DNA of 64,000 nucleotides from Streptomyces sp. H39-S7. Its GTDB lineage: Bacteria; Actinomycetota; Actinomycetes; Streptomycetales; Streptomycetaceae. The first letter of the stretch is position 1, and each line of letters starts with the position of its first letter. The stretch lies in contig NZ_JAPVLU010000023.1 in the NCBI RefSeq assembly GCF_027158205.1, forward strand, positions 62,001 to 126,000. Direction: 5' to 3'. The translations under genes were made by a program, and so were the position numbers. This document shows, piece after piece, positions 18,024 through 26,737 of this stretch. The notes beneath the pieces were generated by a model. The model was not told the origin of the DNA. It saw only the letters and a program-made list of their open reading frames with translations, and ran no database searches.

Positions 18024-20306
18024 TCAGTTCCGCCGCAGGCGCAGCGCGCGAACGACCCGGTCGCGTCGGGGGATGGTGCGGAGCACGACGCGTTCGATGG
18101 CGTCGCAGTGGGCCCAGGCGGCGTCGGCCGACGCCGGGTCGGGGGTGCGGCCGGCGTAGCCGACCTCGTTCACCAGGCGGGCGAGATCGGGGAGATGCTC
18201 GCCGGCGGCGCCGCCCACCCGGGACGCCCCGAACGCGGCGACCTCCTCGGCGGTGTGCGCCCCGGTGGCGGGCAGCCCGATCTCGGTGAGCCGGTCGACG
18301 ATCTGCTGCCAGGCGCCGAGCACCCGCTGCCGCACATCGGCGGCGCCGCGCCGCCTGGCCCGCCGCCGCCAGGGCAGCCAGGCAGCGTAGAGCAGATAGC
18401 CGAGGACGAGGAGCAGGGCGCCGGCCAGGGCGTAGATCCACCAGGGGGTCCCGGCGTCCGGGGCCGCCGCCGCGGGCCGCGTCGTGCCGGGCCCCTTGGG
18501 CGGGGCGGACGGCCGCGGCTGGTCGGTGATCTGCTGGTCGACCGTCTTGCGGTCCTTGGTCTGCCCGGCCGGGGCGACGGAGGTGCCGTCCTTCGACGTG
18601 GTGCCGGGGGTCGGGTAGAAGGGGACCCAGCCGATGCCCTGGAACTCCACTTCGGGCCAGGCCAGTACGTCCTTGCCCGCCACCTGCCAGGTGTCGTCGG
18701 CCGTCTTCGTGCCGGGGCGGAAGCCGACCACGACCCGCGAGGGCAGCCCGAGCGTGCGGGCGAGCACCGCGAACGAGGCGGCGAACTGCTCGGAGGTGCC
18801 GCGCTTGCCCTCGGTCAGGAAGAACTCCAGACCCCGGTAGGTGTGACCGGGGATGGCCCGCGGGTCGAACTGGTAGGACTCGCGCAGCCAGTCGGCGAGC
18901 TTCACGGCCTGCTCGTACGGGAAGGAGCTGCCCTCGGTGGCCTTCGCGGCGATCTTGGTGAAGGACGCGACGGACGGGATGGGCTGGTCGGCCGCGTCCG
19001 TGCGCGGGAGTTGCACGAGGGCCGGGTCGTCGGCGGCCGGCGCGTACTGCAGCCGCTGCACGTCGTAGACCGGCAGCTGGGACACGGTCGTGTAGCTGAA
19101 CCCGGAGGGCGCCGTCCGGTCGGTGGCCAGCACGCCCGCGGCCGGGTCCACCGACAGGTCGGTGTGGTCCGGCAGCGTCACCGCCGACGGCCGGTCGGCG
19201 GCGGGCAGCCAGATGCCGGGCAGCGACTGGACGGTGAAGCGCTGGGTGACCTCCTGGCGCTTGCCCGGGTCGACGCCGCGTTCCGCGGGGACCCGGCCGC
19301 CGGTACGGGCCAGCTCGGCGGTGCTGGACCACGTCGTGCCGTTGTACGCGTCCAGCACGGCCAGCCGGTAGTTGGTCTCGGCGGCGGTGCGGACGGTGAA
19401 GACCTTGGCGTCGCCGCTGCGCATCAGTGCCGCGACCTGGTCCAGCGGACTGATGGACTGCGGACGGACGGTGGGCGGGGTGACCGCGTCCCGCGGGTCG
19501 TACGCGGCGCCCATCCCGGGCAGACCGGTGCCGGCCAGCGAGGCGACGAGGGTGAGGCCGAGGACGACCGGCAGGCCGAGCGCCAGACCGCGCGGCGACA
19601 GGCTCACCCGGGAGCGGATCAGTGCCAGCAGGGCGGTGAGCGCGGCCAGCGCGGCGACCACCGGGTAGTTGGAACCCGGGCCGTCCACCCCGAGCACCAG
19701 CGGGATGCCGAAGGCGAGCACCGCGGGCAGCGCCGGGAGCACCGGGGTGCGGGTGCGCAGCGCCAGTTCGGCGGAGGCGAAGGCGGCCAGCCACAGCACG
19801 GCATGCGGCAGGACCAGCAGCCGCGCTTCGCCCGGCACGGGGAGGATGGTGGTCAGGACGGCGTGCGGGGCGTCGAGCAGCGCGGGCCAGATCGCGCGCG
19901 GCCCGCCGTCCCGGAACATCGTCAGCCAGACCGTGCCCGTCCAGGCGGCGGCCGTCAGCACGATGGACGGCCAGAGCGGACCGGTGCGGCCCTTGCGGGA
20001 CAGCGCGCCCGACAGCGCCGCGGACACGACGATCGGCGCGAGGACGGAGACCGCGAGGACCGGCAGCAGGTCGCGGGTGTCGAACACCCGGTGCCAGCCC
20101 AGGCCGGAGGCGGCGAGCAGCGCGGCGACCGGCAGCAGCGACCACAGGCGGCGGGCGCGCCCGAGGCCGTCGCCGCGGGTCGCGACCGGGCTCTTCGGAC
20201 GTTCGGCGCTCGGCCCGGTGGGCGCGGGCGCGGCCCAGTCCCAGTTCGGGCCGCCGCCCTGCGGCGGCAGCGGCGCGGTGCGCGCGGGACGCGTGGTGGC
20301 ACTCAC
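18024..20306 (-). CDS. TgpA-like membrane protein with a degenerate transglutaminase domain
   Basis: 760 residues from the GTG at 20306, which overlaps the DUF58 stop by four bases (GTGA). The frame stays open far upstream, but that part is antisense-like filler inside the DUF58 gene. The N-terminal half has several membrane helices (DUF3488/TgpA type). The extracytoplasmic core carries the transglutaminase signature, but all three catalytic positions differ. Cys is Ser505 (GTSEQFA), His is Leu548 (VLAWPE) and Asp is Tyr564 (FYPTPG). A last helix near 622-642 is followed by a basic cytoplasmic tail (DUF4129-like). The fold is probably kept as a non-enzymatic binding module. It is translationally coupled to DUF58. 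Confidence 0.9.
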   Translation of the reverse strand: MSATTRPARTAPLPPQGGGPNWDWAAPAPTGPSAERPKSPVATRGDGLGRARRLWSLLPVAALLAASGLGWHRVFDTRDLLPVLAVSVLAPIVVSAALSGALSRKGRTGPLWPSIVLTAAAWTGTVWLTMFRDGGPRAIWPALLDAPHAVLTTILPVPGEARLLVLPHAVLWLAAFASAELALRTRTPVLPALPAVLAFGIPLVLGVDGPGSNYPVVAALAALTALLALIRSRVSLSPRGLALGLPVVLGLTLVASLAGTGLPGMGAAYDPRDAVTPPTVRPQSISPLDQVAALMRSGDAKVFTVRTAAETNYRLAVLDAYNGTTWSSTAELARTGGRVPAERGVDPGKRQEVTQRFTVQSLPGIWLPAADRPSAVTLPDHTDLSVDPAAGVLATDRTAPSGFSYTTVSQLPVYDVQRLQYAPAADDPALVQLPRTDAADQPIPSVASFTKIAAKATEGSSFPYEQAVKLADWLRESYQFDPRAIPGHTYRGLEFFLTEGKRGTSEQFAASFAVLARTLGLPSRVVVGFRPGTKTADDTWQVAGKDVLAWPEVEFQGIGWVPFYPTPGTTSKDGTSVAPAGQTKDRKTVDQQITDQPRPSAPPKGPGTTRPAAAAPDAGTPWWIYALAGALLLVLGYLLYAAWLPWRRRARRRGAADVRQRVLGAWQQIVDRLTEIGLPATGAHTAEEVAAFGASRVGGAAGEHLPDLARLVNEVGYAGRTPDPASADAAWAHCDAIERVVLRTIPRRDRVVRALRLRRN

Positions 20307-21505
20307 CGCACGGCCTCCCAGCGCCAGCCGGCCAGCAGGGCGTCCAGGGACGCGATGTGCAGTTGCGGTACGTCGACGGTGGCGCTCGACACGCCCTGCG
20401 CGTCGGGCGCGGCCATGTCCTGGCCGGCGCGCAGCATCGTCACCCGGTCGAAGCGCCGCCTGACCCGGCCGAGCGCGGTGAGCCCGTCGGTGTCGCCGGT
20501 GCCGGTGACGACGACCAGCGAACCGCCGCCCCGGTGGTGCTCCAGGCCGTCGAAGGCGGACGCGGCCGACTTCCGGTCGGAGCGGCCGATGAGCGCGAGC
20601 CGGTCGAGGAGCGCGTCGGCGTCGTTGCCGGAACCGTCGGTGTGCAGGATCGGGCCCGCCTCGCTGAGCACGTGCACGGGGAAGTTGGAGCGGGCGGCGG
20701 CGTACGCGATGGACGCGGCAGCGTCGACCGCCAGCTCGAAGTCGTCGTCCGACACGTAGGCGCCGGGCCGGGTGTCGAGGACGAGCGTGGTGTGCGGCAG
20801 CGACACGTCGACCATCTGCCGGACCATGAGCGTGCCGGTGCGGGCGGTGGACCGCCAGTGCACCCGCCGCAGGTCGTCGCCGAGGACGTACTCGCGCAGC
20901 GCGTGGAAGGTCAGCGACCCGTCGTCGGCGGTGTCGGAGGTCGGCCCCTCGACATGGTGCGCCTTGCCGGACGGCAGCACCGGCAGCAGGCAGACGCGCG
21001 GGCGGACGACGAGGGTGTCGGCGGAGCCGTAGGAGCGGACCCGGCGCGCGAGACCGAGCGGGTCGGTGCGCTCCAGTCGCAGCGGGCCGACGGTGATCCG
21101 CCCGCGCCGCGTGGTCGGCAGCGCGTAGTGCAGCTCCTGCGAGCCGCCCGCGCGCAGCACCGGCACGTCCATGGTGAGCGGCTGGTCGCCGCACATGTCG
21201 GTGGCGCGCAGTCCGCGCCGGGTGCGGGTGCCGGTGTTGGTGAGGGTGACGATGCCGTCGGCCGGGTCACCCCGGCCGACCTTGCGCGGCGCGATCCTGC
21301 GGTCCGCGCCCAGTTGCGGTCTGGGCAGCGTCCAGAGGACGGCCGTGACGACCGCGGCCAGGCAGGTCAGCCCGAGCGCGGCGGCCTCCCCGTACCCGTA
21401 CCCGTAGCCGGCGCCCAGCAGGGCGGCACCGGCCAGCAGCGTGCCCCAGCCGGTGGCGGACAGCGGGCCGGCGCCCGCACGGGCCGTGGCGGTCGCCCCG
21501 GACAT
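20303..21505 (-). CDS. DUF58-family membrane-anchored protein
   Basis: 400 residues with two hydrophobic helices near the N-terminus (about 17-60). The DUF58 signature is RRVHWRSTARTGTLMVRQ in the middle, followed by a von Willebrand-A-like beta/alpha region starting at TTLVLDTRPG. DUF58 proteins nearly always travel with MoxR ATPases and are thought to be their partners in metal- or chaperone-linked assembly at the membrane. Its start overlaps the MoxR stop by one base and its stop overlaps the next start by four bases, so the three proteins are made in a coupled way. Confidence 0.9.
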   Translation of the reverse strand: MSGATATARAGAGPLSATGWGTLLAGAALLGAGYGYGYGEAAALGLTCLAAVVTAVLWTLPRPQLGADRRIAPRKVGRGDPADGIVTLTNTGTRTRRGLRATDMCGDQPLTMDVPVLRAGGSQELHYALPTTRRGRITVGPLRLERTDPLGLARRVRSYGSADTLVVRPRVCLLPVLPSGKAHHVEGPTSDTADDGSLTFHALREYVLGDDLRRVHWRSTARTGTLMVRQMVDVSLPHTTLVLDTRPGAYVSDDDFELAVDAAASIAYAAARSNFPVHVLSEAGPILHTDGSGNDADALLDRLALIGRSDRKSAASAFDGLEHHRGGGSLVVVTGTGDTDGLTALGRVRRRFDRVTMLRAGQDMAAPDAQGVSSATVDVPQLHIASLDALLAGWRWEAVR

Positions 21506-22497
21506 CAGATCCGCGCCCCGCCGGCCGCCTGCGGCACCGGAACCGTCGCCAGGACCTCGGCGATGACGTCCGCGCCCGTACGGCCGCTCAACTCGGCCTC
21601 CGGGGTGAGGATCAGCCGGTGCGCGAGCACGTGCACCGCGAGCGCCTTGACGTCCTCGGGCAGCGCGTAGTTGCGCGACTGGGAGGCGGCCCGGACCCGG
21701 ATGGCACGCAGCAGCGCGACGGATCCGCGCGGCGACGCGCCCAGCCGGACGTCGGGCAGCGCGCGGGTCGCCGCGACGACCCGCACGATGTAGTCGTAGA
21801 GCTGCTCGGCGACCTGCACCTGCGTCGCGACCTGGATGAACTCCGCGATGTGGTGCGAGGAGGCGATGGTGGAGAGCGCGTCGGGCGAGGCGTTGGCGGC
21901 GGAGCCGGTGAGCACCGCGACCTCCGAGGCGTGGTCCGGGTACCCGATCGTGACGCGCATCAGGAAGCGGTCCAGCTGCGCCTCGGGCAGCGCGTAGGTG
22001 CCGCCCATGTCCACGGAGTTCTGTGTCGCGAGGACCATGAAGGGGCGCGGCACCGGGTGGGTCTTGCCGTCGGCGGTGACCCGGCGCTCCTCCATGACCT
22101 CCAGCATCGCCGACTGCGTCTTGGGCGAGGCGCGGTTGATCTCGTCACCGAGCACGATGTTCGCGAAGACCGGCCCCGGCAGGAAGTCGAACGTCCCGGT
22201 GTTCTGCCGGTAGATCGTCACGCCGGTGATGTCGGACGGCAGCAGGTCGGGAGTGAACTGCACCCGCGCGAAGTTCGCCTCGATCGACGCGGCCAGGCAG
22301 CGCGCCAGCGTCGTCTTGCCCGTGCCGGGAACGTCCTCGATGAGCAGGTGCCCCTCCGCGAACAGGCAGGTCAGCGCCAGCTCGACGGTGTCGCGCTTGC
22401 CCTTGACGACGCGCTCGATGTTGTCCCCGAGCGCGTGGAAGCACTGGGCGAAGAGCGCGACGGGATCGTTCTGCGGGTACTGCGGGGGAACGCTCAT
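21505..22497 (-). CDS. MoxR-type AAA+ ATPase
   Basis: 330 residues, the usual MoxR length. Walker A is GTGKTTL in the N-terminal quarter. Walker B plus sensor region reads LGDEINRASPKTQSAMLEVMEE, the MoxR hallmark, followed by the family arginine-finger region and the C-terminal lid. MoxR proteins act as chaperones that mature or remodel partner complexes, often with vWA proteins such as DUF58. It starts 52 bp after the FN3 protein gene and overlaps DUF58 by one base. Which complex it serves here is unknown; the nearby secretion ATPase and transglutaminase-like protein are the obvious candidates. Confidence 0.93.
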   Translation of the reverse strand: MSVPPQYPQNDPVALFAQCFHALGDNIERVVKGKRDTVELALTCLFAEGHLLIEDVPGTGKTTLARCLAASIEANFARVQFTPDLLPSDITGVTIYRQNTGTFDFLPGPVFANIVLGDEINRASPKTQSAMLEVMEERRVTADGKTHPVPRPFMVLATQNSVDMGGTYALPEAQLDRFLMRVTIGYPDHASEVAVLTGSAANASPDALSTIASSHHIAEFIQVATQVQVAEQLYDYIVRVVAATRALPDVRLGASPRGSVALLRAIRVRAASQSRNYALPEDVKALAVHVLAHRLILTPEAELSGRTGADVIAEVLATVPVPQAAGGARI

Positions 22498-22549
22498 GAC
22501 GTGCTCGCACTTCGGTCGTCGGGTCGGGAGGGGCTCGGAAGTGGAGGGG

Positions 22550-24874
22550 TCATGTGCATTCCCAGACGCTGCCGTTGTTGCGCGAGTCCAGGTAGATGTC
22601 GGCGACGTAGCCGTTCCCCGAGCCGGACGAGATCTTGGCCCAGACGTTGCTGGTGACCTTGTCGTACGGGTGGGTCTCCGAGCTGCCCGTCGTCCGGCAG
22701 TGCACGGTGACGGCGCCCTGGTAGTTCGACGGGAACTGGCCGGCCCGTCCGCCGGTCTGGGTGCTGGGATCGTTGCGGATCGCGAGCGGGTCCGGGTCGT
22801 CGTCGTTGTGCGTGATGTTCATCGTCACGTCCGGCGGCGTCAGGTCGATCGTGCCGCTGGTGGCGGCGCCCGAGCCCGCCGCGTTGCTGGTGCTCACCGA
22901 GACGTCGTACTGCTTGCCGTTGTCCAGGCCGGTGATCGACCGGCTGGTGTTCTGCGTCGACCCGCTGCCGCCGGACCAGGTCACCGCGTAGGTGACACCC
23001 GACGCGCCGCCCGAGGGCGCCTTCCAGCTGACCTTCGCGCCGTGCCCGCCGCTGTTGTTGGTGACCTTGAGACTCTGCGGGGCGCCGGGGGCGACACAGG
23101 GGCGGACCGGGGCCGAGGACTTCGACTCCTTGCTCGCCGCTCCGGCCGCGTACTCCGCGACCACCGTGTAGCTGAACTCCGTGCCGCAGGCGCCGCCGTC
23201 GATCCGGAACGTGAAGGGCCCGTTCGGACCGACCTGGGACGGCGTCGCCGTCTGGCCGCCGCCCAGCCCCTTCAGCACGTAGCGCTGGGGGGTGAGCCCG
23301 GAGGCCGGCTGGAACGTCAGCGTGATGGAACCGTCGCCGGACTGGGCCTGCGGGGTGCCGGGCGTCTGCGGTTCCGGGCAGCCCGCCTCCCAGTTGATGG
23401 CGCAGTTCTTCGTCGGCGTCGCGGGCGGTGCCTGCGACGGCGGCGGCGTGGTGGCCGGCGCGTGCGTGGGCGGCCGGGTGGTGCCGGCCGGGCCCTTGCC
23501 CGGGCGGGTCGGCTGCTGCGCCTGGTGGGTCGGCCGGGAGGACGGGACGTTGTCCTCGACGGGCTTGTCGTTCTTCTTCCGGGCCGTCGGCACCTTGTCC
23601 GAGTACTTGCCGATGGTGTGGACGTCGCCGCCCGCGTTGATGACGGCGGCGGAGCTGTTGTTCTGGTCGTTGACCCACAGCAGGCCGTTGCGGACGAAGA
23701 GTTCCAGGTTGCCCGGCTTGCTCGTCACGTTCACCGAGTCCTGGAACGCCGAGCCCGCGGTGTCGTAGACGAGCAGGCGGCCGGTGGTCCCGTCCGGGAT
23801 GTACACCTTCTTGCCCAGCACCTGCGGCGCGCCCAGCGCGTGCCCCTGGATCGGGACCTTCGCGTTGATGGACTGGCCGCTCGTGACGTCGACGAGCGCG
23901 AGCGCGCCGCTGTCGGAGGCCAGGATCGGCACCATCGGGCTGTCGGTCGAGGCGGGCACCAGGATCTTCCCCGGGGCGGAGTCGTTGATCCCGCCCTGGA
24001 GGTTGAAGGTCTGCTGGGTGCCGGCGACGCTCAGCACCTTGGTGACGGCGTCCGTGCGGTTGGTCACGACCGGCCGGCCCTGCGCCAGGGTGAGGACCAG
24101 GTCGTGGTCGGGCGCGGCGACCTTGACCTCGGCGCTCTTCGTCCCGTTCACGAACGGGACGACGGTGCCCTTGCCGGGCTGCGGCACCCAGAGCGTGCCC
24201 TGCGCGTCGACGGCCGCGGTGCCGAGCCCCGGGCCCAGCTGGACCTTGTCCCCGGTCGGGATTGTCAGCGCCGGGTCGATCCGCTGGACCGTGCCCTTGG
24301 CGGCGTCCACGACGTACGCGTACGTGCCGCCGGAGACGAGCTGCAGTCCGCTCTGGCCGTAGTTCGTCGACTGCTCCGCGGTGAGCTGGGAGGGGTCGAT
24401 CCGGACGACCTTGCCGGTCTTGCGGTCCAGGACGAGGACCGTCTTCCCGTCCTGGGCGATCGTCACGGAGTGGCCGTTCATGCCCGGCAGCTTGACCTTG
24501 CCGTCCACGTCACCCGTCAGGCCGTTGGCGTGCGAGGCCTCACCCGATCCGCTGCTGTTCAGCCAGGCGCCGATGTCCGCGAGCCGCGGGATCGAGCCCG
24601 CGGCGCCGACGCCGAGGGCGATCGAACTGGCGATGAGGGCGCCGACGGCGCCGATCGCGAGATAGCCGGTGCTGCGGTTGCGGGTCGGGCGCACCGTCGT
24701 CCACAGGGCGGTGGCGGCGGAGCCGGCGCGCTGTCTCAGCACCGTTCCGCGACCCGGCGCCGGCGCCGTGGTGAGTGTCTCTTCGCTGAGCCTGCGCGGA
24801 CGCAGCCCCCTCGTCGATCCGGCCCCCGACATATCCAACCCCGTCCCGCACCACAAGCCGTCGTCACTGAGCAT
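22550..24874 (-). CDS. Large single-pass extracytoplasmic protein with propeller-like repeats and two FN3 domains
   Basis: 774 residues. Order: cytoplasmic N-terminus (1-68), membrane helix (about 71-93), a beta-rich region resembling NHL/PQQ-type propeller blades (about 118-415), a Pro/Thr linker (about 428-490), two fibronectin type III domains (about 505-592 and 597-680), and a C-terminal Cys-containing module that looks SH3b-like (about 705-774). It is the first gene of the MoxR-DUF58-transglutaminase-like run, in the position held by fn3 in the bifidobacterial PFNA cluster. A role in adhesion or in sensing wall or host polymers is an inference. An ATG at 24832 is an alternative start, still leaving the membrane helix. 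Confidence 0.85.
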   Translation of the reverse strand: MLSDDGLWCGTGLDMSGAGSTRGLRPRRLSEETLTTAPAPGRGTVLRQRAGSAATALWTTVRPTRNRSTGYLAIGAVGALIASSIALGVGAAGSIPRLADIGAWLNSSGSGEASHANGLTGDVDGKVKLPGMNGHSVTIAQDGKTVLVLDRKTGKVVRIDPSQLTAEQSTNYGQSGLQLVSGGTYAYVVDAAKGTVQRIDPALTIPTGDKVQLGPGLGTAAVDAQGTLWVPQPGKGTVVPFVNGTKSAEVKVAAPDHDLVLTLAQGRPVVTNRTDAVTKVLSVAGTQQTFNLQGGINDSAPGKILVPASTDSPMVPILASDSGALALVDVTSGQSINAKVPIQGHALGAPQVLGKKVYIPDGTTGRLLVYDTAGSAFQDSVNVTSKPGNLELFVRNGLLWVNDQNNSSAAVINAGGDVHTIGKYSDKVPTARKKNDKPVEDNVPSSRPTHQAQQPTRPGKGPAGTTRPPTHAPATTPPPSQAPPATPTKNCAINWEAGCPEPQTPGTPQAQSGDGSITLTFQPASGLTPQRYVLKGLGGGQTATPSQVGPNGPFTFRIDGGACGTEFSYTVVAEYAAGAASKESKSSAPVRPCVAPGAPQSLKVTNNSGGHGAKVSWKAPSGGASGVTYAVTWSGGSGSTQNTSRSITGLDNGKQYDVSVSTSNAAGSGAATSGTIDLTPPDVTMNITHNDDDPDPLAIRNDPSTQTGGRAGQFPSNYQGAVTVHCRTTGSSETHPYDKVTSNVWAKISSGSGNGYVADIYLDSRNNGSVWECT

Positions 24875-24951
24875 TTGTCCTGGGACAGCAGGTTATCCGG
24901 GACGCGAGGGCGGTGTCAGGGGCGCCGGGCACCCCGTGACAAGCATGTGAC

Positions 24952-24983
24952 GGTCCCCCGGCTACCGCCGGGAGGTGCCCCCA
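24952..24983. repeat. Short palindromic intergenic element
   Basis: A GGTCCCCCGGC / GCCGGGAGGTGCCCCCA hairpin-like element in the divergent spacer between the FN3 protein gene and mqnC. Its outline (GGTCCC, short inverted arms, then GGG..CCCCCA) recurs before nuoA at 42676-42703. It resembles the small GC-rich palindromes scattered between Streptomyces genes. Function unknown. Confidence 0.35.
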
Positions 24984-25126
24984 CGGTTTCGGCCGGCGTG
25001 GTGCCTCACGGTCCGGCGATTCCCGACGGCCGCTCAGTGGCCCCCGTGGCCCGCCCAGGGGAGTGTCCGCGGTCTGGCGTACGCTGAGCTGGTCCGTCTT
25101 GTACCCCTTCGGAAGGGACAGCCCCG

Positions 25127-26314
25127 GTGCGCGACTACGCAGCCGTCCTCGATCGCGCCGCCGCCGGCGGCCGCATCACCCCGGAGGAGGCGCTGGACCT
25201 GTATCGCTCCGCCCCGCTGCACGCCCTCGGCTCGGCCGCCGACGCGGCGCGCCGCCTCCGGTACGCGGGTACCGAGCACATCGCGACGTACATCATCGAG
25301 CGGAACATCAACTACACGAACTCGTGCGTCACGGCGTGCAAGTTCTGCGCGTTCTACGCCGCGCCGCAGAGCGACAAGGTCTGGACGCGTGACATCGCGG
25401 ACATCCTGCGCCGCTGCGCGGAGACCGTCGAGCTGGGCGGCACCCAGATCATGTTCCAGGGCGGCCACCACCCGGACTACGGCGTCGAGTACTACGAGGA
25501 GCACTTCGCCGCGATCAAGAAGGCGTACCCGCAGCTGGTCATCCACTCGCTGGGCGCGTCCGAGATCGAGCACATGTCGCGCATCTCCGGGGTGACGGCC
25601 GAGGAAGCGATCAAGCGCATCCACGCCGCGGGCCTCGACTCCTTCGCGGGGGCGGGCGCCGAGCTGCTGCCGGCCCGGCCGCGTACCGCCATCGCGCCGC
25701 TCAAGGAGTCGGGCGAGCGCTGGCTGGAGATCATGGAGATCGCGCACAACCTGGGTGTCGAGTCGACGTCCACGATGCTGATGGGCACCGGCGAGACGAA
25801 CGCCGAGCGCATCGAGCACCTGCGCATGATCCGTGACGTACAGGACCGGACGGGCGGCTTCCGCGCCTTCATCCCGTACACCTACCAGCCGGAGAACAAC
25901 AAGCTGAAGGGGCAGACGCAGGCCACGATCTTCGAGTACCTGCGGCTGATCGCGGTCGCCCGGCTCTTCCTGGACAACGTCGCCCACATCCAGGGCTCCT
26001 GGCTCACGGTCGGCAAGGAGGTCGGCCAGCTCTCCCTGCACTACGGGGCGGACGACCTCGGCTCGATCATGCTGGAGGAGAACGTGGTCTCCTCGGCCGG
26101 TGCCAAGCACCGCTCGAACCGCATGGAGATCATCCAGCTGATCCGTTCGGCGGGCCGCGTTCCGGCGCAGCGCGCGACCACGTACGAGCACCTCGTCGTG
26201 CACGACGACCCGGCCGACGACCCGGTCAACGACCACGCCGTCTCGCACCTGTCGTCGACGGCGATCGAGGGCGGCACGGCGCACCCCGAGCTGAAGCTGC
26301 TCGCAGCCAACTGA
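25127..26314 (+). CDS. mqnC: Cyclic dehypoxanthinyl futalosine synthase MqnC (radical SAM)
   Basis: 395 residues from a GTG. The radical-SAM cluster motif CVTACKFC (C67, C71, C74; CX3CX2C) follows IIERNINYTNS, a signature of the MqnC/MqnE/CofH group. The enzyme cyclises dehypoxanthine futalosine using S-adenosylmethionine and a [4Fe-4S] cluster in menaquinone synthesis. The C-terminal SSAGAKHRSNRMEIIQLIRSAGR region and overall length fit MqnC. A TACGCT -10-like box lies about 43 bp upstream. The stop is followed directly by the ATG of a small imidazolonepropionase-like gene, so the two are co-transcribed. Confidence 0.95.
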   Translation: MRDYAAVLDRAAAGGRITPEEALDLYRSAPLHALGSAADAARRLRYAGTEHIATYIIERNINYTNSCVTACKFCAFYAAPQSDKVWTRDIADILRRCAETVELGGTQIMFQGGHHPDYGVEYYEEHFAAIKKAYPQLVIHSLGASEIEHMSRISGVTAEEAIKRIHAAGLDSFAGAGAELLPARPRTAIAPLKESGERWLEIMEIAHNLGVESTSTMLMGTGETNAERIEHLRMIRDVQDRTGGFRAFIPYTYQPENNKLKGQTQATIFEYLRLIAVARLFLDNVAHIQGSWLTVGKEVGQLSLHYGADDLGSIMLEENVVSSAGAKHRSNRMEIIQLIRSAGRVPAQRATTYEHLVVHDDPADDPVNDHAVSHLSSTAIEGGTAHPELKLLAAN

Positions 26315-26737
26315 ATGCTCACGATCCACATCGGGGACGGTGGCACCGGACGGGCGGTCGCCGTCTCCGGCGATCGGATCACGGCGGTCGGCACGGCCGA
26401 CGAGGTGCGCGCGCTGTTCCCGGACGCGAGGGTGCGGGAATGGCGCGGCACGCTGGGCCCCGCCCTGGTGCACGCGGCCCCGGTGCCGGACGCGCCGAGT
26501 CCGCGTGAACGGATTCACGCCCTCTTGCGGCTCGGGGCGACGGCGGTCGTGGACGGGTATCTGACCGATCCCGCCCTGCGGGCCGCCGCCGCTCGCGGCG
26601 GTCTGGTCAGGGTGCCCGCCGGATCGGTGCCGCCCGAGCTGGTGACCGGCGGCCGGGCGGACCTGGCGGTGTTCGACGCCGGCGGCGGCTGCGTGGCCAC
26701 GGTGGCCGGCGGACGGCTCGTGCACCGGAGGGCGTGA
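26315..26737 (+). CDS. Small imidazolonepropionase-like domain protein (amidohydrolase composite domain only)
   Basis: 140 residues starting at the base after the mqnC stop. The sequence has the beta-sandwich pattern of the composite domain found at the ends of amidohydrolases such as HutI and aminodeoxyfutalosine deaminase: TIHIGDGGTGRAVAVSGDRI at the start and ADLAVFDAGGGCV..GGRLVHRR at the end. The metal-binding TIM-barrel is missing, so it cannot be a deaminase by itself. Tight linkage to mqnC hints at a remnant of, or accessory to, the MqnX-type deaminase of the futalosine pathway. Its last 223 bases are overlapped by the opposite-strand LuxR frame. Confidence 0.7.
   Translation: MLTIHIGDGGTGRAVAVSGDRITAVGTADEVRALFPDARVREWRGTLGPALVHAAPVPDAPSPRERIHALLRLGATAVVDGYLTDPALRAAAARGGLVRVPAGSVPPELVTGGRADLAVFDAGGGCVATVAGGRLVHRRA

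Noticed and set aside
20307..21194. Upstream extension of the transglutaminase-like frame to 1056 codons
   Set aside because: This part overlaps DUF58 in another frame and gives Arg/Pro/Ala-rich sequence; the GTG at 20306 overlaps the DUF58 stop in a normal coupled way.
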